NCBI RefSeq assembly: GCF_024112395.2
Contig: NZ_CP078013.2
Coordinates: forward strand, 4,960,001 to 5,024,000
From: Pseudomonas pergaminensis
Lineage (GTDB): Bacteria; Pseudomonadota; Gammaproteobacteria; Pseudomonadales; Pseudomonadaceae
Length of the DNA stretch: 64,000 bases
Reading direction: 5' to 3'
Shown here: piece by piece, positions 24,929 through 33,146 of the stretch
Position numbering within the stretch: the stretch's first letter is position 1
Layout: each line of letters begins with the position of its first letter
Translations under genes and position numbers: made by a program
The notes under the pieces: model-generated
Databases searched by the model: none
Seen by the model: the letters and a program-made list of their open reading frames with translations, nothing else
What the model was told of the DNA's origin: nothing

Positions 24929-26598
24929 TGAGCCTGCAACTGAGCGTCGCCCACGCCAGTGCCATCGGCCCACGGGCGGAAAACCAGGACGCGCTGCGAG
25001 TGGTGACGCCCGTGGCCGAACTGGCAGCCAGCAAAGGCTACCTGTGCGCCATCGCCGACGGCGTGAGCCAGTGCGCCGACGGTGGCCTGGCGGCGCGCTC
25101 GACCTTGCAGGCGTTGGCCCTGGATTACTACGCCACGCCGCAGACCTGGGGCGTGGCCCAGGCCCTGGAACGTTTGCTGCTGGCCCAGAATCGCTGGTTG
25201 CAAGCCAATGGCGGCGGCCAGCCCTTGCTGACCACCTTGAGCGCCCTGGTGTTTCGCGGCCAGCGCTTTACCCTGGCGCATGTCGGCGATTGCCGGGCCT
25301 ATCGCTGGCTGGATGGCGAATTGCAGCGCCTCACGGAGGATCACGTATGGGAACAGCCGGGCATGCAGCATGTGCTCAAGCGCGCCCTTGGCCTGGATCA
25401 ACACTTGGTGCTGGATTTTCTCGACGGCCAACTGCGCGAAGGCGAATGTTTCCTGCTGCTCAGTGATGGCGTGTGGGCAACGTTGGGTGATCACAGCATC
25501 CGGGCGATTCTGCGCGAACAAGCGGACTTGGAGCGGGCGGTAAACACCTTGGTGAACGCCGCACACCTGGCCGGCAGCCAGGACAATGCCAGCGCCCTGT
25601 TGGTACGCGTCGATACCCTCGGCGCGGCGACCCTCGGCGATGCCCTGGTGCAGTTGCAACAATGGCCACTGCCACCGCCCTTGAAAGCCGGGCAACATTT
25701 TGAAGGCTGGCAGGTGGAAAGCGTCTTGGCGCAAAGCCGGCAGTCATTGCTGTACCGGGTGCGGGATGCCCAGCAGCAGCCCTGGCTGCTGAAAACCCTG
25801 CCGCTGAGCCGCGACGATGACAGCGAAGCCGGCCAGGCCTTGCTGTCGGAGGAATGGTTTCTGCGCCGGGTTGCCGGGCGGGCATTTCCTGAAGTCCACT
25901 CCGGCAGCGGGCGCCAGCATTTGTACTATGTGATGCGGGAATATTCCGGCCAGACCCTGGCCGAACTGTTCCAGCATCAAGGCCCCCTGCCCCTGGCGCA
26001 ATGGCAATCGATAGCCGAACGTTTGCTGCGAGCGGTGGGCATGCTGCATCGGCGGCAGATCCTGCACCGCGATATCAAGCCGGAAAACCTGCTGTTGGGG
26101 GACGACGGCGAACTGCGCGTGTTGGACTTCGGCCTGGCGTACTGTCCTGGCCTGTCGGAAGACCGCGCCCATGCGCTGCCGGGCACGCCAAGCTTTATTG
26201 CACCCGAGGCGTTCAGTGGCGACCGCCCTACGGCCCAGCAGGACTTATACAGTGTTGGCGTCTGCCTGTATTACTTGCTGACCGGGCATTACCCCTACGG
26301 CGAAATCGAAGCCTTCCAACGGCCACGGTTTACCCACCCGGTAAGCGCCAGTCGCTACCGCCCCGATCTGCCGGATTGGCTGCCTCTCAGCCTGGAACGT
26401 GCCGTGGCTGCTCAGCCAGCCCACCGTTATGAAACCGCCGAAGAGTGGCTGCGCGTGCTCGAACAAGCGGATCGCCAGGAACTGAGCATACGCCCCAGGC
26501 CCTTGCTGGAGCGTGAACCCCTAAAGGTCTGGCGCACCCTGGCACTGCTGTCGATGCTGATCAACCTGGTGCTGTTGTACTCACTTTTTCACCGCTGA
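24928..26598 (+). CDS. PP2C phosphatase-Ser/Thr kinase fusion with C-terminal membrane anchor
   Basis: A 556-residue protein. Residues about 1-235 are a PP2C phosphatase (GPRAENQDAL, AIADGVSQCADGG, HVGDCRAYRW, LLSDGVWATLGD, SQDNASALLV). Residues about 255-520 are a protein kinase with the ATP lysine in WLLKTLPL, HRDIKPENLLL and LDFGLAY. A terminal hydrophobic helix (LALLSMLINLVLLYSLF) anchors it with both domains in the cytosol. Its place between a nitrate carrier and a siroheme enzyme suggests it tunes nitrate assimilation, as its homologues in Pseudomonas nas loci are assumed to; the substrate is unknown. Confidence 0.92.
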   Translation: MSLQLSVAHASAIGPRAENQDALRVVTPVAELAASKGYLCAIADGVSQCADGGLAARSTLQALALDYYATPQTWGVAQALERLLLAQNRWLQANGGGQPLLTTLSALVFRGQRFTLAHVGDCRAYRWLDGELQRLTEDHVWEQPGMQHVLKRALGLDQHLVLDFLDGQLREGECFLLLSDGVWATLGDHSIRAILREQADLERAVNTLVNAAHLAGSQDNASALLVRVDTLGAATLGDALVQLQQWPLPPPLKAGQHFEGWQVESVLAQSRQSLLYRVRDAQQQPWLLKTLPLSRDDDSEAGQALLSEEWFLRRVAGRAFPEVHSGSGRQHLYYVMREYSGQTLAELFQHQGPLPLAQWQSIAERLLRAVGMLHRRQILHRDIKPENLLLGDDGELRVLDFGLAYCPGLSEDRAHALPGTPSFIAPEAFSGDRPTAQQDLYSVGVCLYYLLTGHYPYGEIEAFQRPRFTHPVSASRYRPDLPDWLPLSLERAVAAQPAHRYETAEEWLRVLEQADRQELSIRPRPLLEREPLKVWRTLALLSMLINLVLLYSLFHR

Positions 26599-26624
26599 CG
26601 TCATCCCTGGACGAGGAACACCTT

Positions 26625-27365
26625 ATGAATGCAAAAGTCTGGCTGGTAGGCGCAGGCCCCGGCGACCCGGAACTGTTGACCCTCAAGGCCGTGCGGGCCC
26701 TGCGCGAAGCCGATGTGGTACTGATCGATGACCTGGTCAACCCGGCGGTGCTGGAGCACGGTGTCGGAGCGCGGGTGATTACCGTGGGCAAACGCGGTGG
26801 CTGCCGATCGACCCCGCAGGCATTTATCCATCGCCTGATGTTGCGCTATGTGCGCCAGGGCAAATGCGTGGTGCGGCTCAAAGGCGGTGACCCGTGCATT
26901 TTCGGGCGCGGCGGTGAAGAAGCCCTGTGGCTGCGTGATCGGGGCGTCGAGGTGGAATTGGTCAACGGAATCACGGCGGGCCTGGCGGGCGCGACGAATT
27001 GCGCGGTGCCGTTGACGTTGCGTGGGGTGAGTCGTGGCGTGACCTTGGTCACGGCGCATACCCAGGACGACAGCCGCCTGAATTGGCGGGCCCTGGCCGA
27101 GGGCGGGACTACGTTGGTGGTGTACATGGGCGTGGCGAAGCTGGAGGAGATCCGCCAGCAATTGCTGGACGGTGGGATGGCGGCAGATATGCCGGTGGCG
27201 ATGATCGAAAACGCATCGCTGCCCCAGCAACGCGAATGTCGCAGCGAGCTGGCACGTATGCATGAGGATGCACAGGCATTTGCCTTGAAGAGCCCGGCAA
27301 TCCTGGTGATCGGCCGTGTCGCCGGCAGCGAACAGGCCGCATACCTCGCAGCAGCCAGTGCCTGA
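26625..27365 (+). CDS. cobA: Uroporphyrinogen-III C-methyltransferase (SUMT)
   Basis: Makes precorrin-2, the precursor of siroheme needed by nitrite and sulfite reductases. The 246-residue enzyme has VGAGPGDPELLTLKAVRAL, LIDDLVNPAVL and the SAM-binding GGDPCIFGRGGEEA. It lies 26 bases after the kinase gene, with GGACGAGGAA upstream of the ATG, and ends the nas operon before a terminator. Nitrate and nitrite reductase genes are not in this operon. Confidence 0.93.
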   Translation: MNAKVWLVGAGPGDPELLTLKAVRALREADVVLIDDLVNPAVLEHGVGARVITVGKRGGCRSTPQAFIHRLMLRYVRQGKCVVRLKGGDPCIFGRGGEEALWLRDRGVEVELVNGITAGLAGATNCAVPLTLRGVSRGVTLVTAHTQDDSRLNWRALAEGGTTLVVYMGVAKLEEIRQQLLDGGMAADMPVAMIENASLPQQRECRSELARMHEDAQAFALKSPAILVIGRVAGSEQAAYLAAASA

Positions 27366-27380
27366 GGCAAATTCCAGGCG

Positions 27381-27413
27381 AAAAAAAGCCCGGCCTAAGC
27401 CGGGCTTTTTTCT
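27381..27413. terminator. Bidirectional terminator between cobA and oprF
   Basis: AGCCCGGC-CTAA-GCCGGGCT (27387-27406) is flanked by seven A and six T, and serves both convergent genes. Confidence 0.93.
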
Positions 27414-27425
27414 ACCACTCAGTAA

Positions 27426-28406
27426 TTACTGAGCTTGAGCTTCTACCGACGCTTCTACGCGACGGTTAACAGCACGACCAGCTTCAGTTGCGTTGTCAGC
27501 AACTGGGCGGGATTCGCCGTAACCTACTGCGGTGATGCGGCTAGGAGCAACGCCGTCTTTAACCAGGACTTGCTTAACAGCGTCAGCACGACGCTGGGAC
27601 AGCTTCTGGTTGTAAGCGTCTGGACCGACGGAGTCAGTGTGACCAGCAACTTCTACGTTGGTAGCTGGGTACTGAGCCATGAAGTCGGCCAGGTTTTTCA
27701 CGTCGCCGTAGCTGTTAGGCTTAACAACCGACTTGTCGAAGTCGAACTTAACGTCCAGCTCAACACGAACAACCTGAGCAACTGGAGCTTCTGGCTCTGG
27801 AGTTGGCTCTGGAGCTGGTGCTGGGGTAGGAGCTGGAGCTACTGCGCCAGCGTTACCGCCGAAGTTCACGCCCAGGCCGACCAGTGCGGAGTAGTCCCAC
27901 TTGCCGTTGTCCAGACCGTAGTCAGCTTCAACACCGGCACGAGCGTACAGGTTGTTGGTGAAGTAGTACTTCACGCCAGTACCAACGGTAGCGAAGGTAG
28001 TCTGGTCGCGACCGCTGTGGCCGTCAGCCTGAACGTTGGTACGGCTCTGGTGACCGAAACCGCCTTCTACGTATGGACGCAGGCTGTCTACGCCAGCTTG
28101 ACCGAAGTGATACTGGGCAACCAGGCTGCCGGTATCGCCTTTGATCTTCTGGTTACCAGTACCGTCGTTCGAACGGGTGTGGTTGGTCTTGTCGTAGGAC
28201 AGGTTCAAGGACAGGTCGTCGGTCAGGAAGTAACCGATGCGAGCGCCAGGATTGAAGCCGTCTTCGATGTGCTTGACGCTATCGTTGTACTGCTTCTTGT
28301 AGAACAGCTCGCCTTCAACTGCGCCTTGGCCTTGTGCCAGAACGCCGAAAGAAGTAGCGGCAATAAGAGAACCAATGGCCAAGCCCAAGGTGTTTTTCAG
28401 TTTCAT
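27426..28406 (-). CDS. oprF: Major outer membrane porin OprF (OmpA family)
   Basis: Structural porin linking outer membrane and peptidoglycan. The 326 residues comprise a signal peptide (1-24, ending VLA), an N-terminal eight-strand beta-barrel (to about 190), a Pro/Ala/Glu linker (PAPTPAPAPEPTPEPEAP) and an OmpA C-terminal peptidoglycan-binding domain (VELDVKFDFDKSVVKPNS; AGHTDSVGPDAYNQKLSQRRA). No cysteines are seen, unlike the P. aeruginosa protein. It lies downstream of sigX, which in P. aeruginosa contributes to its transcription; the 107-base gap would hold that promoter. Confidence 0.97.
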   Translation of the reverse strand: MKLKNTLGLAIGSLIAATSFGVLAQGQGAVEGELFYKKQYNDSVKHIEDGFNPGARIGYFLTDDLSLNLSYDKTNHTRSNDGTGNQKIKGDTGSLVAQYHFGQAGVDSLRPYVEGGFGHQSRTNVQADGHSGRDQTTFATVGTGVKYYFTNNLYARAGVEADYGLDNGKWDYSALVGLGVNFGGNAGAVAPAPTPAPAPEPTPEPEAPVAQVVRVELDVKFDFDKSVVKPNSYGDVKNLADFMAQYPATNVEVAGHTDSVGPDAYNQKLSQRRADAVKQVLVKDGVAPSRITAVGYGESRPVADNATEAGRAVNRRVEASVEAQAQ

Positions 28407-28513
28407 CCGTTAAATCCCCATCTGGTGATTGTAAAGCAGTCCCACAAACCGGGGGACAACTCGGCGACAAGTCTAACAGAACTTGCCTACACGTAAGAGA
28501 TATTTGCCACGCA

Positions 28514-29104
28514 CTAAGTTTCAGTCTCGCCCGCAAATTTCTCACGTAATTTATCAAGAGCACGTTTGTAACGCATTTTTGTAGCACTCAAACCCATGTG
28601 CATGATGTCAGCGATTTCCTGAAATTCCAGCTCTGCGACAAATCGTAGCACCAGAATTTCCCGGTCAATCGGGTTCACATACACCAACCAGCGATCAAGT
28701 CCGCCCTTCTCCTCGGGTGCCGGCGCCTTTTCTTCAGACGCCTCCTCAAGGGGGTCAAGACTCAATGCGTCCATCAAGCGACGCTTTCGCCGTTCCTTCC
28801 GATACTGCGTGATGCACTCGTTGTACGTGATGCTGTACAGCCACGTCTTGAACTTCGATTTGCCCTCGAAGTTCTTCAGGCCGTACAGCACCTTGAGCAT
28901 CACTTCCTGACAGACATCATCCGCATCTCTATCGTTCCCTAAATACCTTGAACAAACGTTGAACAAAGTGCGTTGATATCTGCGCATCAATTCTTCGTAC
29001 GCGCGTGTTACGTGAAACAGCTCCGTGTGCGAGCGCGCGACCAACTCCTCATCAGAGAGCTCACGGGGGTCATAGCGCGTGGACAGCGTTTGGGCTTTAT
29101 TCAA
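28514..29104 (-). CDS. sigX: ECF sigma factor SigX
   Basis: Extracytoplasmic-function sigma factor for cell-envelope and membrane-fluidity responses. The 196 residues contain region 2 (YLGNDRDADDVCQEVMLKVLYGL; FKTWLYSITYNECITQYRK) and region 4 (IDREILVLRFVAELEFQEIADIMHMGLSATKMRYKRALDKL), with an acidic linker (EEASEEKAPAPEEKGG). The start MNKAQTLSTRYD requires a TTG codon at 29102-29104, and no strong ribosome-binding site is visible. No anti-sigma gene is adjacent; CmpX/CmaX-type neighbours are the conserved context. Confidence 0.94.
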   Translation of the reverse strand: MNKAQTLSTRYDPRELSDEELVARSHTELFHVTRAYEELMRRYQRTLFNVCSRYLGNDRDADDVCQEVMLKVLYGLKNFEGKSKFKTWLYSITYNECITQYRKERRKRRLMDALSLDPLEEASEEKAPAPEEKGGLDRWLVYVNPIDREILVLRFVAELEFQEIADIMHMGLSATKMRYKRALDKLREKFAGETET

Positions 29105-29191
29105 AACAAGTCGTGCCGACAGTCAGGTCAATGTCCGCCACAACCCGGTCAGCCGGGCCAGCGGCGGCGTACATTAGCAGGGTTTGCCGGT

Positions 29192-30016
29192 TTAGCGGCT
29201 ACTGACCTGCTGCTCCAGGAGAATCCGATTGGACAGCGACACCAGGTCGCCGTCATCGGTCAGCACCGTCGTCTTGACGGTACCGATCTCCTCGATTTGC
29301 CCTTCGACCTCGCCCACACGCACCTGTTGCCCAACCTGATACAACTCACGCACGTAGATTCCCGCAAGAATCTGACCGGCAATTTCCCGGCTTCCCAAGC
29401 CCATGGCCAGCGCAACGGCCAGACCAACGGTAATCAAAACGATCACAATTACATGGTTGAGCAGGTCAGTCTTGACCTCCAACTGGCTGATCGCGACCGA
29501 AATACTAATGATGATCACCAGGCCCTGGGCAATTCGTCCCAGGCCGGCAGCATAGTCCAGCCCCACGCCTTCGGCGGCGCCGCGTACCAGCCCATTGGCC
29601 AGTTGCGCCAGCAAAACGCCTACCAGCAGTACCAGCGCGCCGCCGAAAACCTTCGGCAAATACAGCGCCAGCATGTCGAGCGTAGCTGAAACTCGCTCAA
29701 GTCCAAGGGATTGAGCCGCAGAAACCAGAAAAATCAGCAAAACAAACCAATAAACGATCTTGCCGATCAATGTCGAGATCGGTACTTGCAGGCCTGCACG
29801 CCCCAGCAGCTTGGTCAGGCCGGTGCCTGCCATCAGACGATCGAGGCCCAGTTTTGCGAGCAATTTGGACAGCAGGGTGTCGAGCAGCTTGGCCACGACA
29901 AAGCCCAGCAACACCAGTACCAGGGCACCAAACAGGTTGGGAATGAAATTCGCCACCTTGGTCCACAATGCGGTCATCGCAGTGACCAGGCTCTGGGTCC
30001 AGAGATCAAGTTCCAT
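29192..30016 (-). CDS. cmpX: CmpX, MscS-like small-conductance channel
   Basis: An inner-membrane mechanosensitive-channel homologue of 274 residues. It has several hydrophobic helices (LFGALVLVLLGFVVAKLL; IVYWFVLLIFLVSAAQSLGL; GGALVLLVGVLLAQLA; LVIIISISVAISQLEV; VIVIVLITVGLAVALAMGLG) followed by the MscS beta domain (IYVRELYQVGQQVRVGEVEGQIEEIGTVKTTVL). The ATG at 30016 (MELDLW) is chosen; a TTG two codons upstream is possible. It starts two bases after the crfX stop, so the genes are one operon next to sigX. Confidence 0.92.
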   Translation of the reverse strand: MELDLWTQSLVTAMTALWTKVANFIPNLFGALVLVLLGFVVAKLLDTLLSKLLAKLGLDRLMAGTGLTKLLGRAGLQVPISTLIGKIVYWFVLLIFLVSAAQSLGLERVSATLDMLALYLPKVFGGALVLLVGVLLAQLANGLVRGAAEGVGLDYAAGLGRIAQGLVIIISISVAISQLEVKTDLLNHVIVIVLITVGLAVALAMGLGSREIAGQILAGIYVRELYQVGQQVRVGEVEGQIEEIGTVKTTVLTDDGDLVSLSNRILLEQQVSSR

Positions 30017-30018
30017 AT

Positions 30019-30264
30019 TCAATCAGCCTTATCAGCAGTGCGAGCAAGAGGTTTACGACGGGAAACGGGCGATACATGGGCCGAACCGTTGTTCAGGGCC
30101 ATCATCAGCGCCGGTACCCAGCGGCCGAGCAGACCGAACAGGTCTCCCGCACCGACCTGGCGGTTGGCGGTTTTCAACACGCGGCCCAGGCAGGCATCGT
30201 CGTCGCGGTTGGACGGCGAGGCATTGAGCATGTCACGCAAAGACTGTTCGAACGGATCGTGCAT
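30019..30264 (-). CDS. crfX: CrfX small conserved protein
   Basis: An 81-residue protein starting MHDPFEQSLRDMLNASPS, with LGRVLKTANRQVGAGDLFGLLGRWVPALMMALN. It is recognised as CrfX by sequence and by its fixed place between cmaX and cmpX in Pseudomonas. ATG 30264 has GAGAGG at ideal spacing, so the upstream in-frame ATG at 30279 is rejected. Biochemical function is not known; the middle segment is hydrophobic and could associate with membrane. Confidence 0.85.
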   Translation of the reverse strand: MHDPFEQSLRDMLNASPSNRDDDACLGRVLKTANRQVGAGDLFGLLGRWVPALMMALNNGSAHVSPVSRRKPLARTADKAD

Positions 30265-30350
30265 AAAGACCTCTCGCAAGTGATTTAAAAGACGAGGGTA
30301 AATTTCTTGGGGTCACATAAGACCTTTCCTACGTTCAGGTCATATTCAGG

Positions 30351-31346
30351 TCAAACCCAGCGCAATCGTCGAAAAAGCCACCATTGTCCCAGCGCCACCG
30401 AGACCATCAACAGGCAGGCAATCATGAATCCATAAGGGCTGGCAGAGAACGGAATCCCACCCACATTGATACCCAGCAGGCCGGTGAGAAAACTCATCGG
30501 CAGGAAGATCCCGGTGATGATCCCGAAGCGGTACATGGTGCGGTTCATGCGCACGCTCAAGCGCCGGTCTTCGGCCTCAAGCACAAGCCCCACGCGCTCT
30601 CGAGTCAATTCGAGCTCTTCCAAATAGCGGGTCAGGCTGTTGTTCAATTCGTTCCAATAGTCGGCATCGTCATCACAGAACCACGGCAGTTTGATCCGCG
30701 TAAGCTGGGCAAAAATATCCCGCTGCGGGGCGAGGAAACGTTTCAGCCCGGCCGCTCGCCGACGGATCTGCAAGACGCTGCCATGTTCCGGAGTATACCG
30801 TTCGTCGGTATCGAGTTTTTCTTCCTCTGTATCGACGATTTCAGACAGGTCACTGACCAGATCCTGCACTTTATTGGTCAGGTACTGAGCCATATAAAGG
30901 ATGAGTTCGGAGGCGGTCTTCGGCCCCTTGCCATCCGCCAGCTGTACCAGCAATTCATCGGTGGCGCGCAACGGACGCAGGCGCAGGGAAATCACCCGGC
31001 TTGCTGCGGCGAAGATACGCACGGACACCATGTCTTCCGGCTCAGCCCCCGGGTTGAGGTTGACGCCGCGCAGGAACAACAGCAATTCCGCGTCCGGCAG
31101 TGGCAACAGGCGCGGGCGGGTGTTTTCCTCCAGCAGCAGGTCACAGGCGAATTCGCTCAAGCCGCTGGATTTGCGCAGCCAGGTCTGGGTCTGCGGGTGG
31201 CTGCGATCCCAGTGCAGCCACAGGCTTTCCTGGGGCTGCAGTTGCAAGTCGTCGAGCTCTGTCCGGGCAATCGAACGCGCACCGCCTTTACCGTCCAGCA
31301 CCAGGGCATGCACCAGCCCCCATTGCGCGTTTTCTTCCTCGAACAT
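30351..31346 (-). CDS. cmaX: CmaX, CorA/ZntB-family metal transporter
   Basis: A 331-residue CorA-superfamily membrane protein. The long cytoplasmic N-terminus and helical stalk (ETERYTPEHGSVLQIRRRAAGLKR region) lead to two C-terminal helices; the first is followed by the pore-loop motif GIN (LLGINVGGIPFS), as in ZntB, in place of the CorA GMN. Start ATG 31346 is chosen (GGGG five bases before); a GTG two codons upstream is possible. Substrate is a divalent cation by family, not established here. Confidence 0.9.
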   Translation of the reverse strand: MFEEENAQWGLVHALVLDGKGGARSIARTELDDLQLQPQESLWLHWDRSHPQTQTWLRKSSGLSEFACDLLLEENTRPRLLPLPDAELLLFLRGVNLNPGAEPEDMVSVRIFAAASRVISLRLRPLRATDELLVQLADGKGPKTASELILYMAQYLTNKVQDLVSDLSEIVDTEEEKLDTDERYTPEHGSVLQIRRRAAGLKRFLAPQRDIFAQLTRIKLPWFCDDDADYWNELNNSLTRYLEELELTRERVGLVLEAEDRRLSVRMNRTMYRFGIITGIFLPMSFLTGLLGINVGGIPFSASPYGFMIACLLMVSVALGQWWLFRRLRWV

Positions 31347-31370
31347 CCTCACCCCGTCGGTTACAGCAGT

Positions 31371-31862
31371 TTATTCAGGCATTTTCAGCGGGCTGGGCGA
31401 CACAATCACGCCGTTATTGTCGGCGTAGATGTACTCACCCGGGCGGAACGTCACGCCTGCAAACGTGACCACTACGTTCAGATCGCCGATTCCACGCTTG
31501 TCGGTCTTCATCGGGTGACTGGCCAAGGCCTGCACGCCAAGGTCGGTCTGGGCGATGACGTCCACATCACGAATGCAGCCGTAGATCACCAGCCCTTCCC
31601 AGCCGTTTTTCGCGGCTTTCTCGGCGATCATGTCGCCCAGCAACGCGCGGCGCAGGGAACCCCCACCGTCGACCACCAGCACCTTGCCAGCGCCAGGCTG
31701 GTCGGCCTGTTCCTTGACCAGCGAGTTATCTTCGAAGCATTTGATGGTGACAATCTCACCGCCGAAGGAGTCTCGGCCGCCGAAGTTGCTGAACATCGGT
31801 TCGAGCACCTGCACCAGGTCCGGGTAGGCGTCGCACAGGTCGGGGGTCACGTAATGGTTCAT
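31371..31862 (-). CDS. rraA: RraA-family protein (RNase E regulator / HMG aldolase fold)
   Basis: A 163-residue protein starting [22 protein letters not shown], with [21 protein letters not shown] and GCIRDV. Pseudomonas annotations name it RraA, but the GGGSLR..GD..A and GxxRD pattern is shared with HMG/CHA-type aldolases, so the activity (RNase E inhibition or aldol cleavage) is uncertain. ATG 31862 is preceded by AAAGGAA. It lies 25 bases upstream of cmaX on the same strand. Confidence 0.88.
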   Translation of the reverse strand: MNHYVTPDLCDAYPDLVQVLEPMFSNFGGRDSFGGEIVTIKCFEDNSLVKEQADQPGAGKVLVVDGGGSLRRALLGDMIAEKAAKNGWEGLVIYGCIRDVDVIAQTDLGVQALASHPMKTDKRGIGDLNVVVTFAGVTFRPGEYIYADNNGVIVSPSPLKMPE

Positions 31863-32050
31863 TGAAAAATTCCTTTCTGTCAAAGAAGTGTCTTTCGAAA
31901 GAAGCGCCAGCCCAGGCAGGTGCGAAACATCCCATCCGCTTCGCCGCAACGCAATAGCCACTGCGCGACTGAATATGACCAGAAGCGTTTAACGCGTCAT
32001 ATCTTAGCCGCAACCACACACGAGTGAAACGCCCTTGGCAGAGCACTGCC

Positions 32051-33040
32051 TCAAACCGTGGCCAACACCTCGGCCTGTGCGCCGAACAGCGGTGTGAGCG
32101 GGTCTTTCAGCCATTGCGCCACCAGCGGCCACACTTCGGCCTGGGCGGCTTTGCTGACGAGCATTTCAACGTGCCCGAAATCCTCGGTAAAACCTTGCTG
32201 GCGGCCGAGGCACAGGTATTGACGGTGCTCGGAACCGACCTGCTCGAACAGCTTGCGACACGCCCAATCGGGGTCCTGATGGTCGCCGGCAGCACTGACC
32301 GCCAACAACGGCACATCAACGCTTGCCAGGCCTTCCCACCAGTCGTTTTTCCCTTCGCCAAAACGGCCAAACAGGCCATTCCAGCGCATGGCTTCGATCA
32401 ACACGCCCGCAGGCTCGTCTTCCGGGCCACGCTTGAACCGCGAGCCGGATAATTCGCCGAAGCGCCTCAGGAGCAAGCGGCCCGTCCATTCCACCGGCGG
32501 TACTTTCAACGGCCAGTGGGTGCGACTGACCTGGCAGCCAAACAGGGCCACCGACGCCACTGCAGGCGCGCCAAGGTGCTGCCCGCCCAGTGCCGCAGCC
32601 AGGGTCGTGCCGCCCAGGGAATGGCCGATCCAGTGGGGAATCTGCGCGCTTTGCTCACGCACAAATGCGCCAATGGCCGGCAAGTCGTAGCGCGCATAGT
32701 CGGCGACACGATTGCGGGTGTAGTCGTGATTGCGCTTGGACAACCCATGGCCACGCATTTCCGGGATCCACACATCAAACCCCTGGCGCGCCAGGTAGGC
32801 ACCCAGGCCGATCCCTTTGGGCGAATACCAGAAGCGCCGATTGGAAAAACTGCCGTGCAACAAAATGACCGGTATGCCCCGGTTTTCCGGGACATCGGCC
32901 AGGCCCAAGCGGGTAACGGCCAGTTCGACGGTGCCGTCAGGGCTGTTACCGGGCTTGAGGCGGTACACGTCTTCACTCAGGTCGCCACGACGTTCAGCGC
33001 TGATCAGGGCGACGGGAAACAGGTTGCTGCTGCTTTGCAT
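32051..33040 (-). CDS. Alpha/beta hydrolase (esterase/lipase-like)
   Basis: A 329-residue alpha/beta-hydrolase. The oxyanion HG of LLHGSFSNRRFW, the nucleophile elbow IGHSLGG (Ser) and late acid/His positions (GDHQDPDW; TEDFGHVEML) are visible. The start is ATG 33040, upstream residues being without similarity. No signal peptide is present, so the enzyme is probably cytoplasmic. It sits between rraA and ppsA; the natural substrate is unknown. Confidence 0.88.
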   Translation of the reverse strand: MQSSSNLFPVALISAERRGDLSEDVYRLKPGNSPDGTVELAVTRLGLADVPENRGIPVILLHGSFSNRRFWYSPKGIGLGAYLARQGFDVWIPEMRGHGLSKRNHDYTRNRVADYARYDLPAIGAFVREQSAQIPHWIGHSLGGTTLAAALGGQHLGAPAVASVALFGCQVSRTHWPLKVPPVEWTGRLLLRRFGELSGSRFKRGPEDEPAGVLIEAMRWNGLFGRFGEGKNDWWEGLASVDVPLLAVSAAGDHQDPDWACRKLFEQVGSEHRQYLCLGRQQGFTEDFGHVEMLVSKAAQAEVWPLVAQWLKDPLTPLFGAQAEVLATV

Positions 33041-33059
33041 AATGCTCTTGCACAAAAAA

Positions 33060-33130
33060 GGGCGGCGTCCGGAAGGAGTTCCGCCCTGCACAGATAAGAA
33101 TGCCGGTCACCCTCGACAGGTGACCGGCAC
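33060..33130. terminator. Two hairpins after ppsA
   Basis: A perfect 11-pair stem (TGCCGGTCACC at 33101-33111 with GGTGACCGGCA at 33119-33129) is followed, toward lower coordinates, by a GGGCGG/CCGCCC stem that on the minus strand ends in six T (33055-33060). Together they should end the ppsA transcript. Confidence 0.8.
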
Positions 33131-33146
33131 TTTTGACGTGACGATC

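Noticed and set aside
26598-26625. Idea that nirBD and nasC were recently deleted between the kinase gene and cobA
   Set aside because: The 26-base junction is clean, with a good ribosome-binding site for cobA, and from memory P. putida has the same split arrangement. It is more likely an ancestral layout than a fresh loss.
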